Shown one piece after another: positions 53,346 through 60,790 of a DNA stretch of 64,000 nucleotides (the stretch's first letter is position 1; every line of letters starts with the position of its first letter). The stretch lies in the NCBI RefSeq assembly GCF_001547895.1, contig NZ_AP014627.1, positions 3,785,501 through 3,849,500 of the forward strand, written 5' to 3'. The notes under the pieces were generated by a model. It was not told where the DNA came from. It did no database searches and saw only the letters and a list, made by a program, of their open reading frames with translations. The DNA is from Pseudomonas sp. Os17. Lineage in GTDB: Bacteria; Pseudomonadota; Gammaproteobacteria; Pseudomonadales; Pseudomonadaceae. The position numbers and the translations under genes were made by a program.

Positions 53346-53371
53346 AAAAAGCCACCCGAAGGTGGCTTTTT
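53346..53371. terminator. Terminator between galU and gor
   Basis: AAAAAGCCACC-CGAA-GGTGGCTTTTT: 11-bp stem with A and T tracts; after galU on the minus strand, upstream of gor. Confidence 0.92.
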
Positions 53372-53394
53372 CCGACAAACCCGTGCAGCGACTA

Positions 53395-54234
53395 TCAGTA
53401 AGCCTTGCCGGTCTTGTAGAAGTTCTCGAAGCAGAAGTTGGTCGCGTCGATGTAGCCCTCGGCGCCACCGCAGTCGAAACGCTTGCCCTTGAACTTGTAG
53501 GCCATTACACAGCCGTTCTGCGCCTGCTTCATCAGGGCGTCGGTGATCTGGATTTCCCCCCCCTTGCCCGGCTCGGTCTGCTCGATCAGGTCGAAGATGT
53601 CCGGAGTCAGGATGTAACGACCGATGATCGCCAGGTTCGACGGCGCATCTTCCGGCTTTGGCTTCTCGACCATGCTGTGGACGCGGTAGATGTCGTCGCG
53701 GATCATCTCGCCGGCGATCACGCCGTACTTGTTGGTTTCCTGCGGGTCGACTTCCTGAATGGCCACGATCGAGCAGCGGAACTGCTTGTACAGCTTGACC
53801 ATCTGGGTCAGGACGCCGTCGCCTTCGAGGTTGACGCACAGGTCGTCCGCCAGCACCACGGCGAAGGGCTCGTCACCGATCAGTGGGCGGCCGGTCAGGA
53901 TCGCGTGGCCCAGGCCTTTCATTTCAGTCTGGCGAGTGTAGGAGAACGAGCACTCGTCCAGCAGTTTGCGGATACCGACCAGGTATTTCTCCTTGTCGGT
54001 GCCCTTGATCTGGTTTTCCAACTCGTAACTGATGTCGAAGTGGTCTTCGAGGGCGCGCTTGCCACGGCCGGTCACGATGGAGATTTCATTCAATCCGGCA
54101 TCCAGCGCTTCTTCAACGCCGTACTGGATCAGTGGCTTGTTCACCACCGGCAGCATTTCTTTAGGCATGGCTTTAGTCGCTGGCAGGAAGCGAGTACCGT
54201 AACCGGCTGCTGGGAACAAGCATTTCTTGATCAT
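53395..54234 (-). CDS. galU: UTP-glucose-1-phosphate uridylyltransferase
   Basis: 279-aa nucleotidyltransferase making UDP-glucose for LPS and exopolysaccharide. N-terminal KKCLFPAAGYGTRFLPATKAMPKEMLPV is the uridylyltransferase nucleotide-binding segment; VEEALDAG, LGLGHAIL-type (LGHAILTGR) and FVVLADD-type (FAVVLADDL) segments follow. AGGA precedes ATG 54234. Normal length. Confidence 0.97.
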   Translation of the reverse strand: MIKKCLFPAAGYGTRFLPATKAMPKEMLPVVNKPLIQYGVEEALDAGLNEISIVTGRGKRALEDHFDISYELENQIKGTDKEKYLVGIRKLLDECSFSYTRQTEMKGLGHAILTGRPLIGDEPFAVVLADDLCVNLEGDGVLTQMVKLYKQFRCSIVAIQEVDPQETNKYGVIAGEMIRDDIYRVHSMVEKPKPEDAPSNLAIIGRYILTPDIFDLIEQTEPGKGGEIQITDALMKQAQNGCVMAYKFKGKRFDCGGAEGYIDATNFCFENFYKTGKAY

Positions 54235-54696
54235 ATGAGTCCTTAAAAAGGCTGTGCGTGCGAGTTTCGGCGCAGTCTAATCAGGCGGCGTGCACCTTAC
54301 AATGCCCCGCGCTGGCTAACCGCTGCCATCATAGAGAAATAAAGCGCCAGATAGTTCCGTAGCATCCATCAGTTAGCGCTCAAGGTAAACGCCCATCCCC
54401 CCGCAGGCCTTGAAATCCGGCGCCTGCACGCCGCACCCAGGCACCGGGCAACACACGACCGCAGCGATCCGGAACCCCCTCCTAAAGCCCATGCCAGGCG
54501 CGACTGATGGCACCGTCAATCGCCATCAGCCACTCCCTGGGCTGCTTGCGGAATATCCCGCCTATCGAGCAACGGCACTTTTCAGCAGCGGCGGCGGACT
54601 AAAGGGATGCGCTGTACCGAAATGGCCATTGGCTATAGCATCGCCACACTGATGCACAGCCCCAAGATCCCCTCCTCTGCAGACGACGAAACCCCC
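54235..54696. other. 462-bp intergenic region between galU and a lipoprotein gene
   Basis: Carries the galU promoter side and the lipoprotein leader. I see no REP unit, no strong hairpin and no open frame with a ribosome-binding site. The part nearest galU (54300-54380) is AT-richer and probably holds the galU promoter. Confidence 0.5.
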
Positions 54697-54978
54697 ATGA
54701 ACAAGCTTCTCGCAGTTACCGCGGTACTGGCTCTGAGCGGATGCGCCACCGCCTCCAATACTTACCTGGCCAATGGTGAGCAGGGCCTGAGCATCGATTG
54801 CTCCGGAGAGGCCGGCTCCTGGGCCAGCTGCTATGAAAAAGCCGATGCCTCCTGCGCCGGTACCGGCTATCGGATCGTCAGCACCGAAGGCACCCCGGCC
54901 CCCAAGGAAAGCGACAAGACCCTGGGCGTCGATGTCGGCAACTACAAGAGCCGCAGCGTGGTGGTGGTCTGCAAGTAG
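54697..54978 (+). CDS. Small outer-membrane lipoprotein
   Basis: 93 aa. Type II signal peptide MNKLLAVTAVLALSGC with lipidated Cys16, then four more cysteines (DCSGEAGSWASCYEKADASCAGTGY..VVVVCK) that could form two disulfides. Residue Ala follows the lipobox Cys, compatible with Lol sorting to the outer membrane. No family recognised. ATG 54697 opens the signal peptide; upstream starts are rejected for that reason. Its stop is 14 bp from that of the convergent 76-aa gene. Confidence 0.78.
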   Translation: MNKLLAVTAVLALSGCATASNTYLANGEQGLSIDCSGEAGSWASCYEKADASCAGTGYRIVSTEGTPAPKESDKTLGVDVGNYKSRSVVVVCK

Positions 54979-54992
54979 CGGACGGACGCCCG

Positions 54993-55223
54993 CTACATAT
55001 GAATTTCGGCGAACTTGATGCCCAGGCCACGAATGGTTTCGATCAAGTCGTCGAGGCGGGCAAAGGACTCCACCTCGTCGCTGTCATCCACCAGAAAATA
55101 GCTGCGCCCGGCGCTTTTCTTGAAGAACACGATCCATTCCCCGGAATTGGCCGGGTTCTGGATCACATGGGTGGCAGAGATCGAGCCCTCTGCATGCTTT
55201 TCCCTGACGTGTTCCCGCTTCAT
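54993..55223 (-). CDS. Hypothetical 76-aa soluble protein
   Basis: Begins MKREHVREKHAEGSISATHVIQNPANSGEWIVFFKK and contains SYFLVDDSDEVESFARLDDLIETIRGLGIKFAEIHM; probably a small alpha/beta fold, conserved-looking but unnamed. GGGAGAG precedes ATG 55223 by 4-5 bases; this ribosome-binding site directly follows the T run of a terminator, so either read-through from tsdA or a hidden promoter must express it. Confidence 0.7.
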   Translation of the reverse strand: MKREHVREKHAEGSISATHVIQNPANSGEWIVFFKKSAGRSYFLVDDSDEVESFARLDDLIETIRGLGIKFAEIHM

Positions 55224-55233
55224 GCTCTCTCCC

Positions 55234-55274
55234 AAAAAAACGATGCCGCCAGGGCGTGAGCCCAGGCGGCATCG
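55234..55274 (-). terminator. Rho-independent terminator after tsdA
   Basis: CGATGCCGCC..GGCGGCATCG stem (55241-55274) with an inner GGGC/GCCC extension, followed on the minus strand by TTTTTTT. The ribosome-binding site of the 76-aa gene abuts it. Confidence 0.92.
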
Positions 55275-55292
55275 GTAACGATAGGCACTAGT

Positions 55293-56213
55293 TTATCGGA
55301 TGCCCTGGCCGATCAGCACGCCTTCTACGGTCTGACCGTACAAATTTACCCCGTCATTGGCGTGAAACTTGACCCGGGTCTTCTCGATCGAGCCCTCCAC
55401 CAGGCGCGGATCCTGAGGTCGCTCATGACTGTTGACGAAGGCCGCCACGTCCCAAGCCTGCTGATCGCTCAAGCTGCCGCCCTTGCCCAGGGGCATGTTG
55501 TGCTTGATGAAGGACGCCGCCGTATTGATCCGGTGCATCCCCGCCCCCCAGTTATAGGAGTCCTTGCCCCACAGCGGCGGCATGACGTAATCGGCCCCGA
55601 CCTTCTGCCCCTGCCCCTGTTCACCATGGCAGACCGCGCATTGCGCCTGATACACCGCAGCCCCCTGCTTCAGGTCATACCCCTTGGCCGGCTGGGCCAC
55701 ATCGGGATAGCCGCGGCCGGGCAGTTCGACACCCAGCGGGGCCTTGCTCGCCAGCCAATAGGCATACACCGATAGCGCGGTAATCTCCGGACTGTCGGCC
55801 GCCGGCGGCTGACCACCGTTCATGCTGAACTGGAAGCAGCCCTGCAAGCGCTCGGCAAAGGTGTTCACCTTGTCGTTCTTCTTGCGGTAGGCGGGGTACA
55901 TCGGATACGCGCCCCACAGTGGAGCGGAGTTGGCCAGGCGCCCCTGATCGAGGTGGCAGTTGCTGCAATTGAGTCCATTGCCCACGTATTGCGGCGCGCG
56001 GCGCTTGGTGTCGACAAACAGCGCATGGCCCTCGCGCACCAGCTTGCCGTAGGCATTGTCCGGCAACTCGCTTTCGGCGGGCGGCCTGAAATACTCGGCC
56101 TGGGGCGAGGCGCTGGGCGCCGGTATCTGCGATTGATCTTCCATGGCAATGCCCGCGGCGTGCACCTGGGCGGCGAGCAACGCCAGCAACGGCCCGGCAA
56201 TCAATAGTTTCAT
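55293..56213 (-). CDS. tsdA: Thiosulfate dehydrogenase TsdA (di-haem cytochrome c)
   Basis: 306-aa periplasmic di-haem c-type cytochrome with signal peptide (MKLLIAGPLLALLAAQVHAA). Haem-binding C83-x-x-C-H87 (NCSNCH) and C192-x-x-C-H196 (QCAVCH). Cys126 in LQGCFQFSMNG is the unusual haem-1 axial cysteine that marks TsdA, and Lys204/Met240 fit the haem-2 ligand region. TsdA joins two thiosulfates to tetrathionate. Start codon overlaps the tsdB stop (ATGA). Assignment rests on motif memory, strong but unsearched. Confidence 0.85.
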   Translation of the reverse strand: MKLLIAGPLLALLAAQVHAAGIAMEDQSQIPAPSASPQAEYFRPPAESELPDNAYGKLVREGHALFVDTKRRAPQYVGNGLNCSNCHLDQGRLANSAPLWGAYPMYPAYRKKNDKVNTFAERLQGCFQFSMNGGQPPAADSPEITALSVYAYWLASKAPLGVELPGRGYPDVAQPAKGYDLKQGAAVYQAQCAVCHGEQGQGQKVGADYVMPPLWGKDSYNWGAGMHRINTAASFIKHNMPLGKGGSLSDQQAWDVAAFVNSHERPQDPRLVEGSIEKTRVKFHANDGVNLYGQTVEGVLIGQGIR

Positions 56214-56860
56214 GGCCGCGCCTCCTGGGTTTTCAATTGAGCAAAGTAGTCCGCCACCGCCGTGACCTCGTCGCCAGTCAGGGATTTGGCGACATGCCCC
56301 ATCAGGTCATTGGGATCGTTGTGACGAGTGCCGTCGCGCCAGGCGTTCAACTGAGCCACCAGGTAACTGGCGGGCTGTCCGGCCAGCGGCGGAAATGCCA
56401 CGCCCACACCGACACCACCCGGTCCGTGACAGCTGACGCACTCGGGTACTTGACGCTCCCAGGCACCGCGCAGGGCCAGGCGCTCGCCAACGCTGCTGGC
56501 GCTCTGGCTGCGGTGGGTCTGCGGGGTCTGTGGTCCGGGCATGGCCGCCAGGGTCGCGGTGACCGCGGCAATTTCCTCTTCGCTCAGGGCCTTGGCCAGG
56601 GGCTGCATCACCGGGTTGCTGCGGGCGCCGCTGCGAAAGTCGTGCAACTGCTTGGCCAGGTAGCCCGCCGGCAACCCCGCCAGGCGCGGAAAGCCGGCAG
56701 GCGCCAGCCCCATTGCATCAGCACCGTGACAAGCCAGACAGGCCGTGGCCCCTGGCTGGGCGCCACCCTGGGTGAACACCTTCTGGCCGTCGGCGGCAGA
56801 GGCAGATTGTATGAACAGCAGCATGAGGCCACTCAATAGCATCCGATCCAGTGGGATCAT
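56210..56860 (-). CDS. tsdB: TsdB-like di-haem cytochrome c4
   Basis: 216-aa periplasmic cytochrome with signal peptide (LLSGLMLLFIQSASAA) and two cytochrome c domains: C41-x-x-C-H45 (CLACHG) with Met85, and C141-x-x-C-H145 (CVSCHG) with Met187. Length and order match TsdB, the electron acceptor encoded before tsdA in P. stutzeri. GGAG precedes ATG 56860. The pair forms a two-gene operon passing electrons from thiosulfate to terminal oxidases. Confidence 0.85.
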   Translation of the reverse strand: MIPLDRMLLSGLMLLFIQSASAADGQKVFTQGGAQPGATACLACHGADAMGLAPAGFPRLAGLPAGYLAKQLHDFRSGARSNPVMQPLAKALSEEEIAAVTATLAAMPGPQTPQTHRSQSASSVGERLALRGAWERQVPECVSCHGPGGVGVGVAFPPLAGQPASYLVAQLNAWRDGTRHNDPNDLMGHVAKSLTGDEVTAVADYFAQLKTQEARP

Positions 56861-57079
56861 ATGTACTCCATTATTCTAGTTATATGCTTAGACCCAGCCG
56901 GCATAAGCGCACAAATAGTAGGGCAATAGATCCACAGCGACAATGCGCAACAGCTGCCTGTGCCACTGCAGGCAGGCCGCTGTCGCGCCGAACGGACGCG
57001 GCCCAGCAGGGAGGTTTGAACCGGCCAGCGCCTGAGGCACCGGCGAAAGACAGTCCAGGACACGCCTGGGCCTGGACGC

Positions 57080-57430
57080 TCAACCGGAGATGCAGGCCTC
57101 CCCCGCCTTGCGCACGTCCTGAGGACGCAAGGGGTTGTTGGACATCTGTTCGTGCAGCTTGATGCTGCTGCCCCCGGAGCGCTCATCGATGTAGAACACC
57201 GCCGCCGGCGCCGACGACAGGCTCTGGGGCACGATCACCCGATACCCGTCCTTGTGCGGCTCGACCTGCAATGCACCGCGACTGCCGGAGAGCTTGCCGC
57301 TCAGGCACTGGACGTACTCCTGGGGCTTCTTGCCGGAGATGACGCTCAGGGTCGGCGGCGTCTGGTTGATGTCCGAAACCGTCGCGCAGCCACTGATGGC
57401 CAACAGCACAATCCACACCCAGCGTTTCAT
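57080..57430 (-). CDS. Small lipoprotein, unknown function
   Basis: 116 aa; type II signal peptide MKRWVWIVLLAISGC with lipidated Cys15, followed by ATVSDINQTPPTLSVISGKKPQEYVQCLSGKL and a compact domain with two further cysteines. Resembles a family common in Pseudomonas genomes but I cannot name it. GGAGG precedes ATG 57430. Not obviously linked to tsdBA, from which it is 219 bp away. Confidence 0.78.
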   Translation of the reverse strand: MKRWVWIVLLAISGCATVSDINQTPPTLSVISGKKPQEYVQCLSGKLSGSRGALQVEPHKDGYRVIVPQSLSSAPAAVFYIDERSGGSSIKLHEQMSNNPLRPQDVRKAGEACISG

Positions 57431-57641
57431 AACAAACCTCCAATAAATGCCCCTCCGACAGCAACGGCGCTGTTTTTCTCCGGAGGCACGGCTTTATCGC
57501 CGATAAAAATCCAAATAACTGTTTTAAATTGTCAAACCCCGACGCGGGGGCCGAATAATACCCCGTTGGGCCTGATAAACTGCGCCATCGCCCACGCACC
57601 TGTTTTGTTTTTTTGTAGCTATAGCCCTTCTGGAGGCGCCC

Positions 57642-57944
57642 ATGAAATTCATCCACCAGCGCGAGCACCTGAACGAAGACGATATCGTCGTCATCGAATG
57701 CTCCCAGGTCTGCAACATTCGCCTGATGAGCGACGCCAACTTCCGCAGTTTCAAGAATGGCGGCCGCCACACCTATCACGGCGGCGCTTTCGACAAGTTT
57801 CCGGCGAAGATCACCGCCCCCAGCACCGGCTTCTGGAACATCACCATCGACACCGTCAACCGGCGCCCGATCAGCGTGACCCGCAAGCCGAACCTGAGCC
57901 ACTCGATCCGCATCATTCGCCGTTCCAGCTCGAAACTGCGTTAA
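57642..57944 (+). CDS. DUF1883-family small protein
   Basis: 100 aa, beta-rich: MKFIHQREHLNEDDIVVIECSQVCNIRLMSDANFRSFKNG, HTYHGGAFDKFPAKITAP, GFWNITIDTV, then a basic tail (RIIRRSSSKLR). Matches DUF1883 in look and length; function unknown. TGGAGG precedes ATG 57642. Divergent from the lipoprotein gene. Confidence 0.8.
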   Translation: MKFIHQREHLNEDDIVVIECSQVCNIRLMSDANFRSFKNGGRHTYHGGAFDKFPAKITAPSTGFWNITIDTVNRRPISVTRKPNLSHSIRIIRRSSSKLR

Positions 57945-57976
57945 GCCACAGCCCTTCTGCGACAACAGGTAATCCC

Positions 57977-58147
57977 GTGCCCCAGACCACCAAGTACGTC
58001 ATCAAATACAAGCTCAACGGTGAGCGCCGCTTCGAATTCGCCCAGCTGGAAAACGGCACCCAGGAAGAGGCCCGGGCCACCCTGGAAGCCCTGCATGGTC
58101 AGTCCGGCGACGTGATCAGCGACGTCAGCGTCAGCAAGGCCCTGTAA
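57977..58147 (+). CDS. Hypothetical 56-aa protein with GTG start
   Basis: A very short gene (PQTTKYVIKYKLNGERRFEFAQLENGTQEEARATLEALHGQ..), with alternating charged and hydrophobic residues like a small beta-beta-alpha domain. GTG 57977 has AGGTAA 5 bases upstream. It lies 32 bp after the DUF1883 gene and could be cotranscribed. Codon use and composition look genuine. Confidence 0.65.
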   Translation: MPQTTKYVIKYKLNGERRFEFAQLENGTQEEARATLEALHGQSGDVISDVSVSKAL

Positions 58148-58161
58148 TTCCCCCACCACGG

Positions 58162-58185
58162 ATTCGAGCGCAAGCAGCGGAGTGC
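58162..58185 (+). promoter_or_regulatory. Ada-box-like site upstream of the Fe(II)/2OG oxygenase-alkB operon
   Basis: A 24-bp element starting ATTCGAGCGCAAGC and ending GCGGAGTGC. The core AGCGCA resembles the E. coli Ada box AAAGCGCA, and 22 of 24 positions are identical to the element before ada. It ends 59 bp before the oxygenase ATG. Confidence 0.65.
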
Positions 58186-58244
58186 GCACTGGCCGGCCGA
58201 GCCCCAGACTGCCCGGGACATCTCCGGCCCAGGACACTCGCGCC

Positions 58245-58961
58245 ATGCCCGCTTCCTCGCTTCACCAGCGTCTGCAACAACTGGACTGGGCCCGCATCGC
58301 GCAGGCCCTGGACCAGGACGGCTGCGCCCGCCTCGAAGGCCTGTTGACGGCCCAGCAGTGCCAGGCCCTGTGCGACCTGTATCCGCAGCCCGAACTGTTC
58401 CGCTCAAAAGTACTGATGGCCCGCCATGGTTTCGGGCGCGGTCAGTACCAGTACTTTGGCTATCCGCTGCCGGAGCCGGTGGCCCAACTGCGCCAGCAGC
58501 TCTATCCCCATCTGGTGGAGCAGGCCAACCGCTGGAACCAGGACATGCACATCGACGTCCGCTACCCGGCAGAACATTCGGCGTTCATCCAGCGCTGTCA
58601 CGCCGCCGGCCAGTGGCGCCCCACGCCGCTGTTGCTGCAATACGGCCCTGGGGACTACAACTGCCTGCATCAGGACCTGTACGGCGAGCAGGTGTTTCCC
58701 TTGCAGGCGGTGTTCATGCTGTCCCGGCCGGGAACCGACTTCACCGGCGGCGAACTGGTGCTCACCGAGCAGCGCCCGCGCATGCAGTCCCGGCCACAGG
58801 TCATTGGTCTGAAGCAAGGTGATGGGCTGGTTTTCGCCGTGCATCATCGGCCGGTAAAAGGCGCGCGCGGGCATTATCGGGTGACCCTGCGCCACGGGGT
58901 CAGCCGCGTGCACAGCGGCCAGCGCCACACCCTAGGAGTGATCTTTCACGATGCCTTGTAA
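58245..58961 (+). CDS. Fe(II)/2-oxoglutarate-dependent oxygenase, partner of AlkB
   Basis: 238-aa dioxygenase of the prolyl-4-hydroxylase-like group. Iron ligands His142 and Asp144 (NCLHQDLYGE) and distal His217 with 2-oxoglutarate-binding Arg227 (HGVSRVHSGQR) are in order. The Start ATG 58245 gives the family N-terminus; the upstream in-frame start would cover the Ada-box-like site. It overlaps alkB by 11 bp, so the two are coupled. Not AlkB itself; its target could be an alkylated nucleic acid or a protein. Known substrate: none that I can name. Confidence 0.88.
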   Translation: MPASSLHQRLQQLDWARIAQALDQDGCARLEGLLTAQQCQALCDLYPQPELFRSKVLMARHGFGRGQYQYFGYPLPEPVAQLRQQLYPHLVEQANRWNQDMHIDVRYPAEHSAFIQRCHAAGQWRPTPLLLQYGPGDYNCLHQDLYGEQVFPLQAVFMLSRPGTDFTGGELVLTEQRPRMQSRPQVIGLKQGDGLVFAVHHRPVKGARGHYRVTLRHGVSRVHSGQRHTLGVIFHDAL

Positions 58962-59631
58962 CCCTGACGCCCCGGTCAATCTCGGGCTCTTTGCCGAAAG
59001 CGACCTGCTGCAGCCGGCACGTACCGAGGTGCTGGGCCCCCAGGCCCGGGTCTTGCGGGGCTTTGCCCTGCCCTGGATCGAACGCCTGCTGCCCAGGCTC
59101 CACGAAGTGCTGGCGGCGGCTCCCTTTCGCCAGATGATGACGCCGGGCGGCCATACCATGTCCGTCGGCTTGAGCAGTTGCGGCCAGCTGGGCTGGACCA
59201 CCGACCGCAGCGGCTACCGTTACAGCGCCATCGACCCGCAAAGCCTGCGGCCCTGGCCGGCAATGCCCGAGGTGTTCCGGCAACTGGCCGAGCACGCGGC
59301 ACAAGCCGCCGGCTTCAACGACTTCAATCCCGACTCCTGCCTGATCAACTGTTACCGCCCCGGCGCCAAAATGTCCCTGCACCAGGACCGGAACGAACGC
59401 GACTTCAACGCGCCCATCGTCTCCCTGTCACTGGGGCTGCCGGCGATCTTCCTGTTTGGCGGCCAGCAGCGCAGCGACAAGAGCCAGCGGGTGCCGCTGC
59501 TCCACGCTGACGTGGTGGTCTGGGGCGGCGTGGACCGCCTGCGCTATCACGGGGTGCTGCCGCTCAAGGACGGCACTCACCCGGAGCTTGGCCGACAGCG
59601 GATCAACCTGACCTTTCGCCACGCCGGTTGA
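58951..59631 (+). CDS. alkB: Alpha-ketoglutarate-dependent DNA repair dioxygenase AlkB
   Basis: 226-aa oxidative demethylase that removes 1-methyladenine and 3-methylcytosine lesions. LINCYRPGAKMSLHQDRNE carries His144 and Asp146; His200 (YHGV) and Arg217/Arg223 (RQRINLTFR) complete the iron and 2-oxoglutarate sites. Highly like E. coli AlkB through VSLSLGLPAIFLFGG. Overlaps the preceding oxygenase by 11 bp; no separate ribosome-binding site needed. Likely induced with ada through the shared Ada-box-like sites. Confidence 0.95.
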   Translation: MPCNPDAPVNLGLFAESDLLQPARTEVLGPQARVLRGFALPWIERLLPRLHEVLAAAPFRQMMTPGGHTMSVGLSSCGQLGWTTDRSGYRYSAIDPQSLRPWPAMPEVFRQLAEHAAQAAGFNDFNPDSCLINCYRPGAKMSLHQDRNERDFNAPIVSLSLGLPAIFLFGGQQRSDKSQRVPLLHADVVVWGGVDRLRYHGVLPLKDGTHPELGRQRINLTFRHAG

Positions 59632-59639
59632 ACGCGAAA

Positions 59640-59663
59640 ATTCAAGCGCAAGCCGCGGAGTGC
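59640..59663 (+). promoter_or_regulatory. Ada-box-like site upstream of ada
   Basis: ATTCAAGCGCAAGC..GCGGAGTGC, 24 bp, 53 bp before the ada ATG. It closely resembles the E. coli ada promoter element around AAAGCGCAAG, so autoregulation is likely. TTAATCT about 20 bp further on may be a -10 box. Confidence 0.7.
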
Positions 59664-59716
59664 CGGGCAGGCCCCAAGGGATTAATCTGGCCGCCATTCC
59701 CGGCCGAGGACCGATC

Positions 59717-60790
59717 ATGAATGCCCCATCGCGCAAACAGCGCATCGAACAGGACCCACGCTGGCAGGCCGTGCTCAAGCGCGACGCCAGCGCCGATGCG
59801 AGCTTCGTCTACGCCGTGCGCACCACCGGCGTGTACTGCCGCCCCAGCAGCCTGTCGCGACTGCCGAAAGCGGAAAACGTCGAGTTCTTCGATAACGCCC
59901 AACAGGCCGAAGCCGCAGGCTATCGGCCGAGCAAACGCCAGGCCAGCGACCAGACCCAGGTCGCCGCCCACCACGCGGCGATGGTGGCCGAAGCCTGTCG
60001 GCAGATCGAGCGCGCCGAATCGGCCCCCAGCCTGGAGCAACTGGCGCAGCACGCGGGCATGAGCAGCTACCACTTCCACCGGGTGTTCAAGGCCGCCACC
60101 GGACTCACGCCCCGGGGCTATGCCAACGCGCAGCGCTCACGCAAAGTCCGCCACCACCTGGAGAACGGCCACTCGGTGACCGACGCCTTGTACGACGCCG
60201 GCTTCAACTCCAACAGCCGCTTCTATGAGGCCGCCGACCAGTTGCTGGGCATGAAGCCCAGCGACTACCGCGCCGGCGGCCCCAACACCGATATCCGCTT
60301 TGCCGTGGGCCAGTGCTCCCTGGGAGCGATCCTGGTGGCCCGCAGCGAACGCGGGGTCTGCGCGATCCTCCTGGGGGACGACCCCAACCAATTGGTGGAG
60401 CAACTGCAAGACAAGTTTCCTCGGGCCAACCTGTTGGGCGCCGACGCTGATTTCGAGCGTCTGGTGGCCCGGGTGGTGGGCTTTATCGAAGCGCCGGCCA
60501 TTGGCCTGGATCTGCCCCTGGACCTGCGCGGCACCGCGTTCCAGGAACGGGTGTGGCAGGCCCTGCAGAGCATTCCCGCCGGCAGCACCGCCAGCTACGC
60601 CGAGATCGCCCAGCGCATTGGCGCGCCCAAATCCATGCGTGCGGTGGCCCAGGCCTGTGCCGCCAACTGCCTGGCGGTGGCGATCCCCTGCCACCGGGTG
60701 GTGCGCAGCGACGGCAGCCTTTCGGGCTACCGCTGGGGCGTGGAGCGCAAGCGTCAGTTGCTGGAACGCGAGGCGCTGCCCGAATCCTGA
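59717..60790 (+). CDS. ada: Ada-type regulator/O6-methylguanine methyltransferase with altered zinc site
   Basis: 357 aa. N-terminal Ada domain, AraC helix-turn-helix (LEQLAQHAGMSSYHFHRVFKAATGLTPRGYA) and C-terminal methyltransferase with acceptor Cys325 (IPCHRVV). The N-terminal domain keeps Cys41 (equivalent to methyl-acceptor Cys38 of E. coli) but the other three zinc cysteines are Ser45, Ser72 and Gln75. ATG 59717 is chosen by homology; a start at 59660 would overlap the operator. Repairs O6-methylguanine by self-methylation, and probably activates the upstream alkB operon. The last 37 bp overlap the convergent gene. Confidence 0.92.
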   Translation: MNAPSRKQRIEQDPRWQAVLKRDASADASFVYAVRTTGVYCRPSSLSRLPKAENVEFFDNAQQAEAAGYRPSKRQASDQTQVAAHHAAMVAEACRQIERAESAPSLEQLAQHAGMSSYHFHRVFKAATGLTPRGYANAQRSRKVRHHLENGHSVTDALYDAGFNSNSRFYEAADQLLGMKPSDYRAGGPNTDIRFAVGQCSLGAILVARSERGVCAILLGDDPNQLVEQLQDKFPRANLLGADADFERLVARVVGFIEAPAIGLDLPLDLRGTAFQERVWQALQSIPAGSTASYAEIAQRIGAPKSMRAVAQACAANCLAVAIPCHRVVRSDGSLSGYRWGVERKRQLLEREALPES

